Shown piece by piece: positions 1 through 9,665 of a stretch of 64,000 nucleotides of DNA. The notes below the pieces were generated by a model. It had not been told where the DNA came from. It did not search any database and was given only the letters and a program-made list of their open reading frames with translations. Source of the stretch: AC-32 sp963766375 (GTDB lineage: Bacteria; Actinomycetota; Thermoleophilia; Gaiellales; Gaiellaceae); contig CAVXZG010000019.1 of NCBI GenBank assembly GCA_963766375.1, forward strand, positions 124,001-188,000, written 5' to 3'. Position 1 is the first letter of the stretch, and each line of letters begins with the position of its first letter. Both the position numbers and the translations under genes were made by a program.

Positions 1-1146
1 GAGGGGCATTGCTACGACGTCGAGCGGGGCGAGCTCTGGTTCTCCGGGGAGACGGCGGAAGCGGTCCTGCTCCAGCTCGACGCGCGCCGGCGGGGCCTCG
101 CCAAGGAGGCCGAGGAGCTCGAGCGCAAGGCCGAGGACCTTCCCACCGAGGTGGCACCCGTTCCGCTTCAGCCGCTGGCCGCGCTTGCCGAGCGGCTGGC
201 TGCCGCGCTGGCGGGAGCTGCCACGGCGGTGGAGCGGTTTGAGGCGCCCTTCCGCGCGCGGGTGGACGCGGGAGCCACGAAGGCCGGCGAGCTCGCCGCC
301 GAGCTGCGCCGTCTGGGCGGCGAGGAGGCCGACGTGCGTCGCGTGACCGCCGAGGCCGGCGAGCGCGCGGGCGGGATCGACGTCGAGCGGGCGCGCCTGG
401 AAGCCGAGGCGGCCGAGGCCCGGCGCCGGCTCGAGGAGGCGGGAGCCGAGCCCTCGGAGGGCGACGACCGCGAGGAGCTCGCCGCCAGGATCGAGCGGCT
501 CGAGCGCCGCCGCGAGACTCTGGGCCAGGTCAACCCGCTCGCCAAGGAGGAGTACGAACGCGAGAAGGAGCGCCTGACCGAGCTGGCCGAGCAGCGTGCA
601 GATCTCGAGGCCAGCCTGAAGGAGCTCGAGGAGCTGCGCACGGAGCTCGCCGAGACCGTCGAGCGCCGCTTCGACGAGACCTTCGCCGCGGTCAGCACCC
701 ACTTCGAGGAGGTCGCGTCCACGCTCTTTCCGGGTGGGCACGGGCGTCTGCGGCTCACAGAGCCGGACGATGAGGCGCCCGACGCAGAGCACGGCGTGGA
801 GATCGAGCTGCGCCCGGTGGGCAAGCGTGTCACGCGCCTGTCGCTCCTCTCCGGCGGCGAGAAGGCGCTCGGAGCGATTTCGTTCCTCTTTGCGCTCTTC
901 CTCGCCCGTCCGTGCCCCTTCTACCTCTTGGACGAGGTCGAGGCGGCGCTCGACGACGCCAACATCGGCCGCTTCGTCGAGTTGCTGCGTAGTTACTCCG
1001 AGCGGGCGCAGTTCATCGTCGTCACCCACCAGAAGAAGACCATGGAAGCCGCCGATATCCTCTACGGCGTGACCATGGGCGGCGACGGCGTCTCGCAGAT
1101 CGTCTCGCGGCGCCTGCCGCGTGAAACTGCTCACGCTGCTGCGTGA
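1..1146 (+). CDS. smc: SMC chromosome-segregation ATPase, C-terminal part (5' end outside window)
   Basis: The frame is open from the first base and ends in TGA at 1144-1146, so only the last 381 residues are present. The first ~220 residues are Glu/Arg/Ala-rich coiled coil, as expected for the distal SMC arm. The C-terminal head follows: the ABC signature LLSGGEKALG near residue 282, Walker B FYLLDEVEAALDD near 307 and the switch motif VVTHQKK near 341. SMC dimers use this head to bind and hydrolyse ATP while organising and segregating the chromosome. The stop overlaps the GTG of ftsY (GTGA at 1143-1146), so the two are probably translationally coupled. An internal GTG at 151 is not the real start because homologous coiled coil continues upstream. 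Confidence 0.95.
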   Translation, partial: EGHCYDVERGELWFSGETAEAVLLQLDARRRGLAKEAEELERKAEDLPTEVAPVPLQPLAALAERLAAALAGAATAVERFEAPFRARVDAGATKAGELAAELRRLGGEEADVRRVTAEAGERAGGIDVERARLEAEAAEARRRLEEAGAEPSEGDDREELAARIERLERRRETLGQVNPLAKEEYEREKERLTELAEQRADLEASLKELEELRTELAETVERRFDETFAAVSTHFEEVASTLFPGGHGRLRLTEPDDEAPDAEHGVEIELRPVGKRVTRLSLLSGGEKALGAISFLFALFLARPCPFYLLDEVEAALDDANIGRFVELLRSYSERAQFIVVTHQKKTMEAADILYGVTMGGDGVSQIVSRRLPRETAHAAA

Positions 1147-2096
1147 GCCGTAGCTGGGCAGAGCTTCTCGGCGACGAAACCGGGGCAGACGCCGAGGAGT
1201 CGGAAGAGAGCTCAGGCCTGTTCTCGCGCCTGCGGGACTCGCTCGGCAAGAGCCGCCGCGCGCTGACCGAGCAGATCGCGGTCGCGGCCTTCGACCCCGG
1301 CGACTCGGCGTCGTGGGAGCGGCTCGAGGAGGCACTGATCGCAGCCGACGTCGGCGTCCCGGCCACCGCAGAGCTTGTCCTGCGGCTGGAGGCTCGTGGC
1401 GACGGCGCCGATCTCGGAACGGCCTTGCAGGAGGAGATTGCAGGGCTGCTGGGGGAGCCTGCGCGCCTGGACGTGGGAGCCCGGCCGAGCGTGATCCTCG
1501 TCGTCGGCGTCAACGGCACCGGCAAGACGACCACCATCGGCAAGCTCGCGGCCAAGCTCCACGAGCACGGGCGCAGCGTCCTCGTCGCGGCGGCCGACAC
1601 CTTCAGGGCCGCAGCCGAGGAGCAGCTCGAGATCTGGGCACAGCGGGCGAACGCGGACTTCGTCGGCTCGGAGCGCGGCGGCGACCCGGCCGCCGTCGCG
1701 TTCGACGCCATCGCCGCAGCCGAGTCGCGCGGGCGCGACGTGGTCGTCGTGGACACGGCCGGCCGGCTGCACACGCAGGCGAACCTGATGGAGGAGCTTG
1801 CCAAGGTGCGCAGGGTGATCGGCCAGCGGCTCGAGGGCGCGCCGCACGAAACGCTGCTCGTGGTCGACGCCACCACGGGTCAGAACGGCCTGCAGCAGGC
1901 GCGCCTGTTCAGCCAGGCCGTGGACGTGACGGGGATCGCGCTGACCAAGCTGGACGGCTCCGCGAAGGGCGGGATCGCGATCGCGATCGCCCACGAGCTC
2001 GGCCTCCCGGTGAAGCTGATCGGGATCGGCGAGGGCATGGACGACCTGAGGCCGTTCGATCCCGCCGATTTTGCGCGCGCCCTGGTCGAGCCCTAG
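1143..2096 (+). CDS. ftsY: Signal recognition particle receptor FtsY (SRP GTPase)
   Basis: 317 residues starting at a GTG that overlaps the smc stop. An acidic N-terminus (about 25 residues) leads into the helical N domain and then the G domain: P-loop GVNGTGKTT near residue 121, DTAGRLHTQANLMEEL near 203, and TKLDGSAKGG near 268. The C-terminal GIGEGMDDLRPFDP is typical of FtsY rather than Ffh, and no methionine-rich M domain is present. FtsY docks the SRP-ribosome complex at the membrane. Its partner ffh lies 300 bases downstream. The TAG stop shares bases with the stop of the opposite-strand dodecin gene (CTAG at 2093-2096). Confidence 0.95.
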   Translation: MSRSWAELLGDETGADAEESEESSGLFSRLRDSLGKSRRALTEQIAVAAFDPGDSASWERLEEALIAADVGVPATAELVLRLEARGDGADLGTALQEEIAGLLGEPARLDVGARPSVILVVGVNGTGKTTTIGKLAAKLHEHGRSVLVAAADTFRAAAEEQLEIWAQRANADFVGSERGGDPAAVAFDAIAAAESRGRDVVVVDTAGRLHTQANLMEELAKVRRVIGQRLEGAPHETLLVVDATTGQNGLQQARLFSQAVDVTGIALTKLDGSAKGGIAIAIAHELGLPVKLIGIGEGMDDLRPFDPADFARALVEP

Positions 2097-2299
2097 CGCT
2101 CGACGGCGAACGCGATGTTCACGGTCGTGCGGTACTGCGAGATGCGGTCGTTCTCGACGACGGCGCTCATCGAGACGACTTGCGCTCCCGAGATCCCGCG
2201 CAGCGTCTTGGCTGCCTCTTGCACGGCAGCGTCGGCAGCCTTGGCGAAGCTCTCCGGAGACGAGCCGATCAGCGTGATCACCTTGGCGGTGTCGGACAT
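2093..2299 (-). CDS. Dodecin-family flavin-binding protein
   Basis: 68 residues with the compact beta-alpha-beta-beta layout of dodecins: an N-terminal strand AKVITLIGSSPESF, a helix AAVQEAAKTLRG, and a C-terminal pair of strands ending TVNIAFAVER. Dodecins form dodecameric hollow spheres that store or buffer flavins (or CoA in some bacteria). The family's usual flavin-stacking Trp after the helix is not obvious here (SGAQVVSMSAVV), so the bound ligand is uncertain. The ATG at 2297-2299 has an AGGAGC-like Shine-Dalgarno sequence just upstream. It is transcribed divergently from ffh and converges with ftsY, sharing a CTAG. Confidence 0.85.
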   Translation of the reverse strand: MSDTAKVITLIGSSPESFAKAADAAVQEAAKTLRGISGAQVVSMSAVVENDRISQYRTTVNIAFAVER

Positions 2300-2391
2300 G
2301 TGATGCTCCTTTCGTTCGAGTTGGCTGCGCGACAGTAACGCCTGGCCTCAGGATTCTGAGCCGGAAAACCGCGGCGCTACACTGGCTGGCC

Positions 2392-3774
<1,383 letters not shown>

Positions 3775-3778
3775 CCGT

Positions 3779-4024
3779 TTGGCCGTCAAGCTCAGGCTGA
3801 CCCGAGTCGGGTCGAAGAAGAACCCCGTTTACCGCATCGTCGCGGCGGATTCACGCTCGCCACGCGACGGCAAGTTCCTCGAGATCGTGGGCCGCTACAA
3901 CCCGCAGACCGACCCGTCCACGATCGACTTCGACGAGGAGAGGATCCGGCACTGGCTCTCGAAGGGAGCGCAGCCGAGCAACACGGTTCAGCGGCTGCTG
4001 AAGGCCAAGGAGTTCAGTGGCTGA
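3779..4024 (+). CDS. rpsP: 30S ribosomal protein S16
   Basis: 81 residues. I place the start at the TTG at 3779: GGAGG at 3767-3771 lies 7 bases upstream, and the protein then begins L/M-AVKLRLTRVGSKKNPVYR, exactly where S16 proteins begin. An in-frame ATG at 3716 would add 21 residues encoded by overlapping ffh sequence and is rejected. S16 hallmarks are the RIVAADSRSPRDGKFLE segment and GRYNPQ. It opens the classical rpsP-rimM-trmD-rplS order, here with khpA and a phosphoesterase inserted. The unusual start codon may limit its translation relative to ffh. Confidence 0.95.
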   Translation: MAVKLRLTRVGSKKNPVYRIVAADSRSPRDGKFLEIVGRYNPQTDPSTIDFDEERIRHWLSKGAQPSNTVQRLLKAKEFSG

Positions 4025-4247
4025 AATCGTCGAGTACCTCGCCCGCCGGCTCGTGGACGCGCCCGACGCGGTCCGCGTCGAGCAGGTCGAGCGCGACGAC
4101 GCGACCGTTCTCCAGCTGTGGGTCGCCCCCGACGACGTCGGCAAGGTGATCGGCCGCCAGGGCCGGATCGCACGGGCGCTGCGCACGGTCGTCCGCGCCT
4201 CGGCCGCGCGCGACGAGCGGCGCCTCATGCTCGAGATCATGGAGTGA
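4017..4247 (+). CDS. khpA: KH-domain RNA-binding protein KhpA
   Basis: 76 residues from a GTG overlapping the end of rpsP by 8 bases. It is a single type-II KH domain with the GXXG loop in VGKVIGRQGRIARALRTVV (near residue 45-50), followed by a strand RRLMLEIME. KhpA proteins bind RNA, often with KhpB/Jag, and influence cell division and sRNA-type regulation. The position directly behind rpsP is the conserved location in Gram-positive bacteria. Confidence 0.92.
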   Translation: MAEIVEYLARRLVDAPDAVRVEQVERDDATVLQLWVAPDDVGKVIGRQGRIARALRTVVRASAARDERRLMLEIME

Positions 4248-4320
4248 GGCGTCGCTTGCGATGCCGTCGCGAGATGACCGGTCGATGCGCATGGGCGTCG
4301 GCCTGAGCCGCGTCTAGGTC

Positions 4321-5055
4321 ATGCGCGTCGCGGCGCTCTACGACGTTCACGGCAACGTGCCGGCGCTGGAGGCGGTTCTCGGGGAGGTCGAGCGCGAGAA
4401 TCCCGACGCGATCGTCTTCGGCGGTGACATCGCCAGCGGCCCCTTTCCTCAGGAGACGATCGAGCTCGTCCGCTCGCTCTCGGGTGCGCGATTCGTGCGC
4501 GGTAACGCCGATCGCTTCGAGTTGCCCGCGCCGGACCCTGAAGCAGAGGCAGCCGTCCGCTGGGTTCGAGAGCAACTCGACGACGAGGCGGTTGCCTGGC
4601 TCGCAGCCCTGCCCGAGACGGTCACCCTGGAGCTGGACGGCCTCGGACCGACCCTGTTCTGCCACGCGACGCCGAGGTCCGACCTCGAGATCGTGACCGA
4701 GGCCACGACGGACGAGAAGCTCCTCGAGCTGGTCGAGGGCGTGGACGAGGGAGTCATCGTCAGCGGCCACACGCACATGCAGCTCGACCGGCGCGTGGAC
4801 GGTGTGCGCTGGGTCAACGCGGGCTCGATCGGCATGCCGTACGAGGGGGAGGTCGCCGCATTCTGGGCACTGCTCGGACCGGACGTCGAGCTCCGCCGCA
4901 CGCCGATCGACGTGGAGCGGACGGCGGCGGCCATCCTCGAGAGCGGCTGGCCACGCGCCGAGGGTTTCGTCGAGGAAAACGTGCGCACCGCCGTCGGTCG
5001 AGAGGAGGTCGTGCCGTTGTTCGAGCGGATGGCCACGGAGCGCGGCGAGCGGTGA
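4321..5055 (+). CDS. YfcE/MJ0936-type metallophosphoesterase
   Basis: 244 residues with the calcineurin-like phosphoesterase motifs in order: YDVHGN (D-x-H) near residue 8, GGDIASGP near 39, GNADRFE near 62, then a late H in LFCHATP and GHTHMQ near 142. These residues would bind two metal ions. The family hydrolyses phosphodiesters or phosphomonoesters, but the substrate cannot be predicted. The stop overlaps the rimM start (GTGA at 5052-5055). Its place inside the rpsP-rimM operon suggests co-expression with ribosome-maturation genes; any function in RNA metabolism is inference. Confidence 0.87.
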   Translation: MRVAALYDVHGNVPALEAVLGEVERENPDAIVFGGDIASGPFPQETIELVRSLSGARFVRGNADRFELPAPDPEAEAAVRWVREQLDDEAVAWLAALPETVTLELDGLGPTLFCHATPRSDLEIVTEATTDEKLLELVEGVDEGVIVSGHTHMQLDRRVDGVRWVNAGSIGMPYEGEVAAFWALLGPDVELRRTPIDVERTAAAILESGWPRAEGFVEENVRTAVGREEVVPLFERMATERGER

Positions 5056-5519
5056 GCGACGAGCTCGTCCGCGTGGGGCGGGTTGGGAAGCAGCACGGCC
5101 TCGATGGCTCGTTCTTCGTCGAGCACGGCAGCGAGGACGAAGGGCGCTTCGCCGTCGGCACCACGCTGCACGTGGATGGCAAGCCGGCGAAGGTGCTCGG
5201 CTCGAAGCGCTCTCGCGGGCGCCCTGTGATCAGACTCGACCGAGACGCCGAGAGGGGCGCCGAGCTCGCGGTCCCGAAGAGCGAGCTACCGCCGCCGGAG
5301 GAGGGCTCTTACTACGAGTTCCAGCTCATCGGCCTGGGGGTGGAGGAGGAGGGAGGCCGCCCGCTCGGTCGGGTCGCTGCCGTGCTGCCGGGCCCCGCGA
5401 ACGACGTGCTCGAGCTCGACTCGGGCCTGCTGCTCCCGCTGGTCGAGGCCTGCGTGCGGCAGGTGGACCTCGGCGGGGGGCGAATCCTGATCGCACCCGG
5501 CTTTGCCCCGCCTAGCTAA
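5052..5519 (+). CDS. rimM: 16S rRNA processing protein RimM
   Basis: 155 residues from GTG at 5052. The N-terminal barrel begins LVRVGRVGKQHGLDGSFFV, matching the RimM opening (V-G-x-I-x-x-x-H-G-x-x-G). The C-terminal PRC-barrel contains YYEFQLIGL near residue 90 and PLVEACVRQVDL near 135. RimM binds S19 and assists maturation of the 30S head. It is at the short end for the family. It precedes trmD, as in most bacteria. Confidence 0.93.
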   Translation: MSDELVRVGRVGKQHGLDGSFFVEHGSEDEGRFAVGTTLHVDGKPAKVLGSKRSRGRPVIRLDRDAERGAELAVPKSELPPPEEGSYYEFQLIGLGVEEEGGRPLGRVAAVLPGPANDVLELDSGLLLPLVEACVRQVDLGGGRILIAPGFAPPS

Positions 5520-5539
5520 CCTGCCTTCCGGCCGTTCCT

Positions 5540-6202
5540 GTGCAGCTCGACGTCTTTACTCTCCTCCCTCACGCGTTCGCCTGGCTCACGGAGCAGCGGC
5601 CGGTCGCGGCTGTGCTCGGAGACGAGCTGCAGCTGCGCCTCCTCAACTACCGGGACTACACGCCGCTCAACTCCGGCCAGGTGGACGACGAGCCCTACGG
5701 AGGCGGCGCCGGCATGGTGCTGCGCGTGGACGTGGTCGCCTCGGCGCTGGAAGCGGTCTACGGCGCTGCGCCCGATCACCGCGTCGTCGCGCTCACCCCG
5801 CAGGGCCGGCAGCTGACCCAGGACGTCGTCGAGGAGCTTGCGCGTGAGGAGCGGCTGACGCTGCTTTCCTCGCGCTTCGAGGGCTTCGACGAACGCGTCG
5901 CGATGCACCTCGCGTCGGACGCGATCTCGATCGGCCCGTACGTCCTCTCCGGAGGCGAGCTGCCGGCGATGGTGCTCATGGACGCAGTCGCGAGACGGCT
6001 GCCCGGTGCGCTCGGCAGCGAGGAGTCAGGCCTCGTCGAGAGCTTCTCTCCGGAGTTGGAGGGCGGTCTTGAGTACCCTCACTACACGCGACCCGCCGAG
6101 TTTCGCGGCTGGCGCGTCCCCGACGTCCTCCTTTCGGGGGACCACAGGAGAATCGAAGAATGGCGGAAAGAGCAGAGCCGACTGCGAAGCGTCGGCAGAT
6201 GA
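5540..6202 (+). CDS. trmD: tRNA (guanine37-N1)-methyltransferase TrmD
   Basis: 220 residues from GTG at 5540. SPOUT-fold hallmarks are the N-terminal MQLDVFTLLPHAF, the DDEPYGGGAGMVLR segment (substrate loop) near residue 50 and the trefoil knot DAISIGPYVLSGGELPA near 130. It methylates G37 of tRNAs reading CNN codons, preventing +1 frameshifts. The C-terminal part LEYPHYTRPAEFRGWRVPDVL is typical. Its 3' end is overlapped by lepB. Confidence 0.96.
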   Translation: MQLDVFTLLPHAFAWLTEQRPVAAVLGDELQLRLLNYRDYTPLNSGQVDDEPYGGGAGMVLRVDVVASALEAVYGAAPDHRVVALTPQGRQLTQDVVEELAREERLTLLSSRFEGFDERVAMHLASDAISIGPYVLSGGELPAMVLMDAVARRLPGALGSEESGLVESFSPELEGGLEYPHYTRPAEFRGWRVPDVLLSGDHRRIEEWRKEQSRLRSVGR

Positions 6203-6873
6203 CGAATCCCCTGGACCGGCTCACGGCCGGGCTGCCGCGCCCCTGGCGGATCGCGATCGACTGGGTCGTGACGATCGCCGGCGCAATCGGGATCGTGCTC
6301 GCGATCAAGGCCTGGGTGGTCAACCCCTACCGGATCCCGTCGTCGTCGATGGAGCCCACGCTGCATTGCGCCCGGCCGGGGCAGGGCTGCGAGGCGCGCC
6401 TCTCCGACCGCGTGCTGGCGAACCGCTTCATCTACCACTTCCGGAACCCGCATCGCGGCGAGATCGTGGTGTTCGACACTCCGCCGGCCGCGCAGGAAAT
6501 GTGCGGTGCCAGCGGCACCTTCGTCAAGCGCCTCGTCGGGCTGCCGGGAGAGACGGTCACCGAGAAGCAGGGCGGATTTGTCTACATCAACGGCAAGCTG
6601 CTCAACGACTCGTACATCCAGAAGGACCGCCGCGCCCGCGACTCCACCACAGGCACGTGGAAGGTGCCGAAGGGCGACTACTTCTTCATGGGGGACAACC
6701 GCGATCAGTCGTGCGACTCGCGCCGCTGGGGCTCGGTTCCTCGCAAGCAGCTGATCGGCAAGGTCTTCGCGACCTACTGGCCGCCGAACCGGCTCGCGCT
6801 GCACACGATCCTGCCGGGCGCGCCGCTGCTCGGCTTCCTGCTCGTCGTCCCGCTGCGCCGTCGAAGGCGCTAG
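6160..6873 (+). CDS. lepB: Type I signal peptidase
   Basis: 237 residues. AGGAG at 6146-6150 lies 9 bases before ATG 6160. An alternative ATG at 6199 forms an ATGA overlap with the trmD stop but has a poorer Shine-Dalgarno. A membrane anchor (about residues 35-57) precedes the catalytic Ser in IPSSSMEPTL and the general-base Lys in FVKRLVGLPGE; the conserved GDNRDQSCDSRRWG follows. The enzyme removes signal peptides of secreted proteins. It ends with a second hydrophobic stretch and five Arg residues, so it may cross the membrane twice. Confidence 0.95.
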   Translation: MAERAEPTAKRRQMTNPLDRLTAGLPRPWRIAIDWVVTIAGAIGIVLAIKAWVVNPYRIPSSSMEPTLHCARPGQGCEARLSDRVLANRFIYHFRNPHRGEIVVFDTPPAAQEMCGASGTFVKRLVGLPGETVTEKQGGFVYINGKLLNDSYIQKDRRARDSTTGTWKVPKGDYFFMGDNRDQSCDSRRWGSVPRKQLIGKVFATYWPPNRLALHTILPGAPLLGFLLVVPLRRRRR

Positions 6874-6904
6874 CATTCCGCCGCGGCCCGCGGGGCCTCT
6901 TTCT

Positions 6905-7447
6905 ATGAACCGCGTGATCGAAAATCTCGAGCAGCGCCAGCTGCGCACCAATCTGCCGCCGTTCAAGGCGGGGGACAGCGTGCGCGTGCATTTCCAGGTG
7001 ATCGAGGGCCAGCGGCGCCGCGTGCAGGTCTTCGAGGGCATCGTGCTCAAGCGCCAGGGCGCCGGCGCGCGGGAGACGTTCACCGTGCGCAAGCAGTCGT
7101 TCGGCGTCGGCGTCGAGCGGACGTTCCCGGTGCATTCGCCGAAGATCGAGCGCATCGAGGTGACCGCGATCGGCGACGTCAACCGCGCGAAGCTCTACTA
7201 CCTGCGCGGGAAGGTCGGCAAGCGGGCCCGCGTCCGCGCGAAGCGTGGCGTCGTGCTGCCGGAGTCGGAGCTGCTCGTGGGCGCGATGCCGCCCGAGGGC
7301 GAGGCGGTGGACGAGGAGCTCGTTGCCGAGGCCGTCGAGGAGAGCGCGGAGCCCGAAGAGGCACCGGCTGAGCCAGAACCCGAAGCCGAAGCCCCTGAGC
7401 CGGAGCCCGAGCCCGAAGCGGCCGAGCCCGAACCGGTCAAGGAGTAA
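6905..7447 (+). CDS. rplS: 50S ribosomal protein L19 with an acidic Pro-Glu C-terminal extension
   Basis: 180 residues against about 115 for typical L19. Residues 1-117 are a full L19: FKAGDSVRVHFQVIEG, RVQVFEGIVLKR, ETFTVRKQSFGVGVERTFP and the basic RGKVGKRARVRAKR end. Residues ~118-180 are an acidic extension dominated by Glu, Pro and Ala, with EPEPE-type repeats, unlike the basic body. L19 lies at the 30S/50S interface. The tail should be disordered and solvent-exposed. The ATG at 6905 is preceded by a short intergenic spacer after lepB. Confidence 0.95.
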   Translation: MNRVIENLEQRQLRTNLPPFKAGDSVRVHFQVIEGQRRRVQVFEGIVLKRQGAGARETFTVRKQSFGVGVERTFPVHSPKIERIEVTAIGDVNRAKLYYLRGKVGKRARVRAKRGVVLPESELLVGAMPPEGEAVDEELVAEAVEESAEPEEAPAEPEPEAEAPEPEPEPEAAEPEPVKE

Positions 7448-7501
7448 CGAAAGAGCGACGAGCGCTGGGCGCCGGCTGAGCGCGGCGCTATCCTCGCGGC
7501 C

Positions 7502-8131
7502 GTGGCTCGTCGCACCGGCCGGAAGCTCCTCCAGTACGACCGCAAGCTCGGCGCGCGCTTCGTCGCGGGCGCAGACGAGGCAGGGCGGGGGCCGCTCGCG
7601 GGCCCGTTGCTGGTCGCGGGCGTCCTGCTCGACTACGCGCGGCTGCACGACCACGCCGTGCGTCCGCTGGCCTGCCTGAACGACTCGAAGCAGTGCAGCG
7701 AGGCCGAGCGCGAGGCGCTCTTCCGGGCCGTCATGGGCTGCGCGGAGCGCGTGGTCGTGCGCGCGGTGCCGCCGGGCCAGATCGACCGCGACGGGCTCCA
7801 CCGCTCGAACCTTGCCGGCCTGCGTGCTGTCTTGACCGAGCTGACCCCGCCCGCCGAGGTGTGCCTCGTGGACGGCTTCCGCCTCGGGCCAACGGCACCC
7901 GAGCACAGCGCGGTCGTCGACGGCGACGAGAAGAGCGCCGCGATCGCCGCCGCCTCGATCGTCGCGAAGGTCACGCGCGACCGGATGATGCGGCGGATGG
8001 ACGCCCTCTATCCGGCCTACGGCTTCCGCTCGCACGTCGGCTACATCACACCTCGCCATTCCGCCGTCGTGCGGGAGCTCGGCCCCTGTGAGATCCACCG
8101 TAGGTCGTTCCAAGCTCTCTGCTACGCCTAG
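7502..8131 (+). CDS. rnhB: Ribonuclease HII
   Basis: 209 residues from GTG. The catalytic DEAGRG occurs in VAGADEAGRGPLAGP near residue 25, the DSK motif in LNDSKQCSEAERE near 60, and further acidic residues in CLVDGFRL near 122 and AAASIVAKVTRDR near 148. It nicks 5' of ribonucleotides embedded in DNA. The gene sits between rplS and yraN, the usual order in high-GC Gram-positives. Its last 44 bases overlap the start assigned to yraN. Confidence 0.94.
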   Translation: MARRTGRKLLQYDRKLGARFVAGADEAGRGPLAGPLLVAGVLLDYARLHDHAVRPLACLNDSKQCSEAEREALFRAVMGCAERVVVRAVPPGQIDRDGLHRSNLAGLRAVLTELTPPAEVCLVDGFRLGPTAPEHSAVVDGDEKSAAIAAASIVAKVTRDRMMRRMDALYPAYGFRSHVGYITPRHSAVVRELGPCEIHRRSFQALCYA

Positions 8132-8468
8132 CACCTCTGCCGCCGGCCGGGCGGCCGAACGGCGGGCGCTGTGGCACTACCGCCTGCGCGGCTACCGCGT
8201 CCTCGGCACGAACGTCTGGATCGGCGGCAACGAGCTCGACCTGGTGCTGCGCCGCGGCCGTCAGCTCGTCTTCTGCGAGGTGAAGGCGAAGGCGGGCGAG
8301 CGCTACGGCGACCCGTTCGAGATGGTCACCGCCGAGAAGCAGCGCCGCCTGCGCCGCGCCGCGGAGGCCTGGCTCGCCGCAAATCCGGAGCTGGCGGAGC
8401 TGGAGCCGAGGTTCGACGTGGTCGCGTTCCGCGGCGGCCGGCTGGAGCGCCTCGGGCAGGCGTTCTAG
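8088..8468 (+). CDS. YraN/UPF0102 family endonuclease-like protein
   Basis: 126 residues. The domain runs from GRAAERRALWHYRLRGYRVLG (residue ~19) through the nuclease-like core NELDLVLRRGRQLVFCEVKAK (D...E-x-K), then EKQRRLRRAAEAWL and RFDVVAF. This is the restriction-endonuclease-like fold of UPF0102; the E-V-K trio would bind metal. GTG 8088 is the only plausible in-frame start, overlapping rnhB. Many genomes keep yraN next to rnhB and comM/dprA, as here, suggesting a role in DNA processing. Confidence 0.9.
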   Translation: MRSTVGRSKLSATPSTSAAGRAAERRALWHYRLRGYRVLGTNVWIGGNELDLVLRRGRQLVFCEVKAKAGERYGDPFEMVTAEKQRRLRRAAEAWLAANPELAELEPRFDVVAFRGGRLERLGQAF

Positions 8469-8493
8469 CGCCACCGTCGAACCGGGCGAGGCC

Positions 8494-9600
8494 ATGGCCT
8501 CGACCCAGGACGCGCTTTACCGGCGCATCGATCTCGACCTTTCGTGGTCGGAGAGCGATCTCCCCGAGCGGGTTCGGACGAAGCACGTCCACCGGTTGCA
8601 CCCCTACCTCGGGAAGTTCATCCCGCAGCTCGTCGAGGCGTTGCTGGCCCGGCACGTGCCTCGCGGCCGCGTGCTCGATCCGTTCGCCGGCTCCGGGACG
8701 ACGCTTGTGCAGGCGCTCGAGTCGGGGCTCGACGCGGCGGGCTCTGACGTGGCGCCTTTCAACTGCCTGCTGATGCGCGTGAAGACGCGCGAGTACAACC
8801 CCTTCGTGCTCGAGTCGGAGCTGCGCGACGCCCTGGCGCGGCTCGAGGAGTTCGACGGGACGAAGCCGCAGGGAGCGATCTCGCGCTACCTGCGCGACTG
8901 GTACGCACCGCGCGCCGCGGCCGAGCTGCTGTTCTTCCGCGGGCTCGTCGATGACTACGAGCACGCGGATGTGCTGCGGGTCGTGCTCGCACGGGCGGCG
9001 CGCTCGGCCAGGCGCACGGCGCACTTCGACCTCGACTTCCCGCGAGCGCCGCAGCGGAGCGAGTACTGGTGCCACAAGCATCGCAAGACCTGCCGGCCCG
9101 TCGGCGAGGCTCGTCGCTTCCTGCGCCGCTACGCGCTCGACACGCTCGCGCGGGTGCGCGAGTTCTCGCGTGTGCGTGCGCGCGGGCGTCAAGCCGAGGT
9201 GCTGCACGGCGATGCTCGGGAGCTCGACTTCGGCGCATGCTTCGACGGCGTCGTCACCTCGCCGCCCTACCCGGGGCTGATCGACTACCACGAGCAGCAC
9301 CGCTACGCGTACGAGCTGCTGGGTCTGGAGGAGTGCCGCGAGCTCGAGCTCGGCAAGGGCACGAGCAAGGCGGCGCTCGCGGCCTACAGCGACGGCATCG
9401 CGGCCGTGTTCGACAACGTGCGGCAGGCGCTGAAGCCCGGCGCGCCGGTCGTGATCGTGATCAACGACCGCCGTGAGCTCTACCCGGAGATCCTCGAGCG
9501 GGCAGGCCTGCGACTCGAGGAGCGCTACCGCCGGCATGTCAACCGGCGCACGGGCCGGCGCTCGGGCGAGTTCTACGAAGACATCCTGATCGCGCGCTAG
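8494..9600 (+). CDS. Orphan site-specific DNA methyltransferase (DPFAGSG/TSPPY type)
   Basis: 368 residues from ATG 8494. The SAM-binding motif is RVLDPFAGSGTTLVQALESG near residue 67. The catalytic motif is VVTSPPYPGLIDYHEQH near residue 253, so the SAM motif precedes the catalytic loop. TSPPY is seen in amino-methyltransferases that modify N4-cytosine or N6-adenine in DNA. About 130 residues between them (roughly 110-240) form a large insertion, probably the target-recognition region, containing CHKHRKTC-like Cys/His residues. No restriction endonuclease gene is adjacent, so it is an orphan. Neighbours are yraN upstream and comM-dprA downstream; target and role are unknown. Confidence 0.85.
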   Translation: MASTQDALYRRIDLDLSWSESDLPERVRTKHVHRLHPYLGKFIPQLVEALLARHVPRGRVLDPFAGSGTTLVQALESGLDAAGSDVAPFNCLLMRVKTREYNPFVLESELRDALARLEEFDGTKPQGAISRYLRDWYAPRAAAELLFFRGLVDDYEHADVLRVVLARAARSARRTAHFDLDFPRAPQRSEYWCHKHRKTCRPVGEARRFLRRYALDTLARVREFSRVRARGRQAEVLHGDARELDFGACFDGVVTSPPYPGLIDYHEQHRYAYELLGLEECRELELGKGTSKAALAAYSDGIAAVFDNVRQALKPGAPVVIVINDRRELYPEILERAGLRLEERYRRHVNRRTGRRSGEFYEDILIAR

Positions 9601-9665
9601 CGGATTTTCGCTTTCGACACATTCCGGTTTCGGTTTAGCGCAACGTCGTTGCCTATCGTGACTAC

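Noticed and set aside
168..833. Many long Ser/Arg/Ala-rich antisense frames (for example this one opposite smc)
   Set aside because: These are composition shadows of GC-rich genes without domains, Shine-Dalgarno sites or operon logic.
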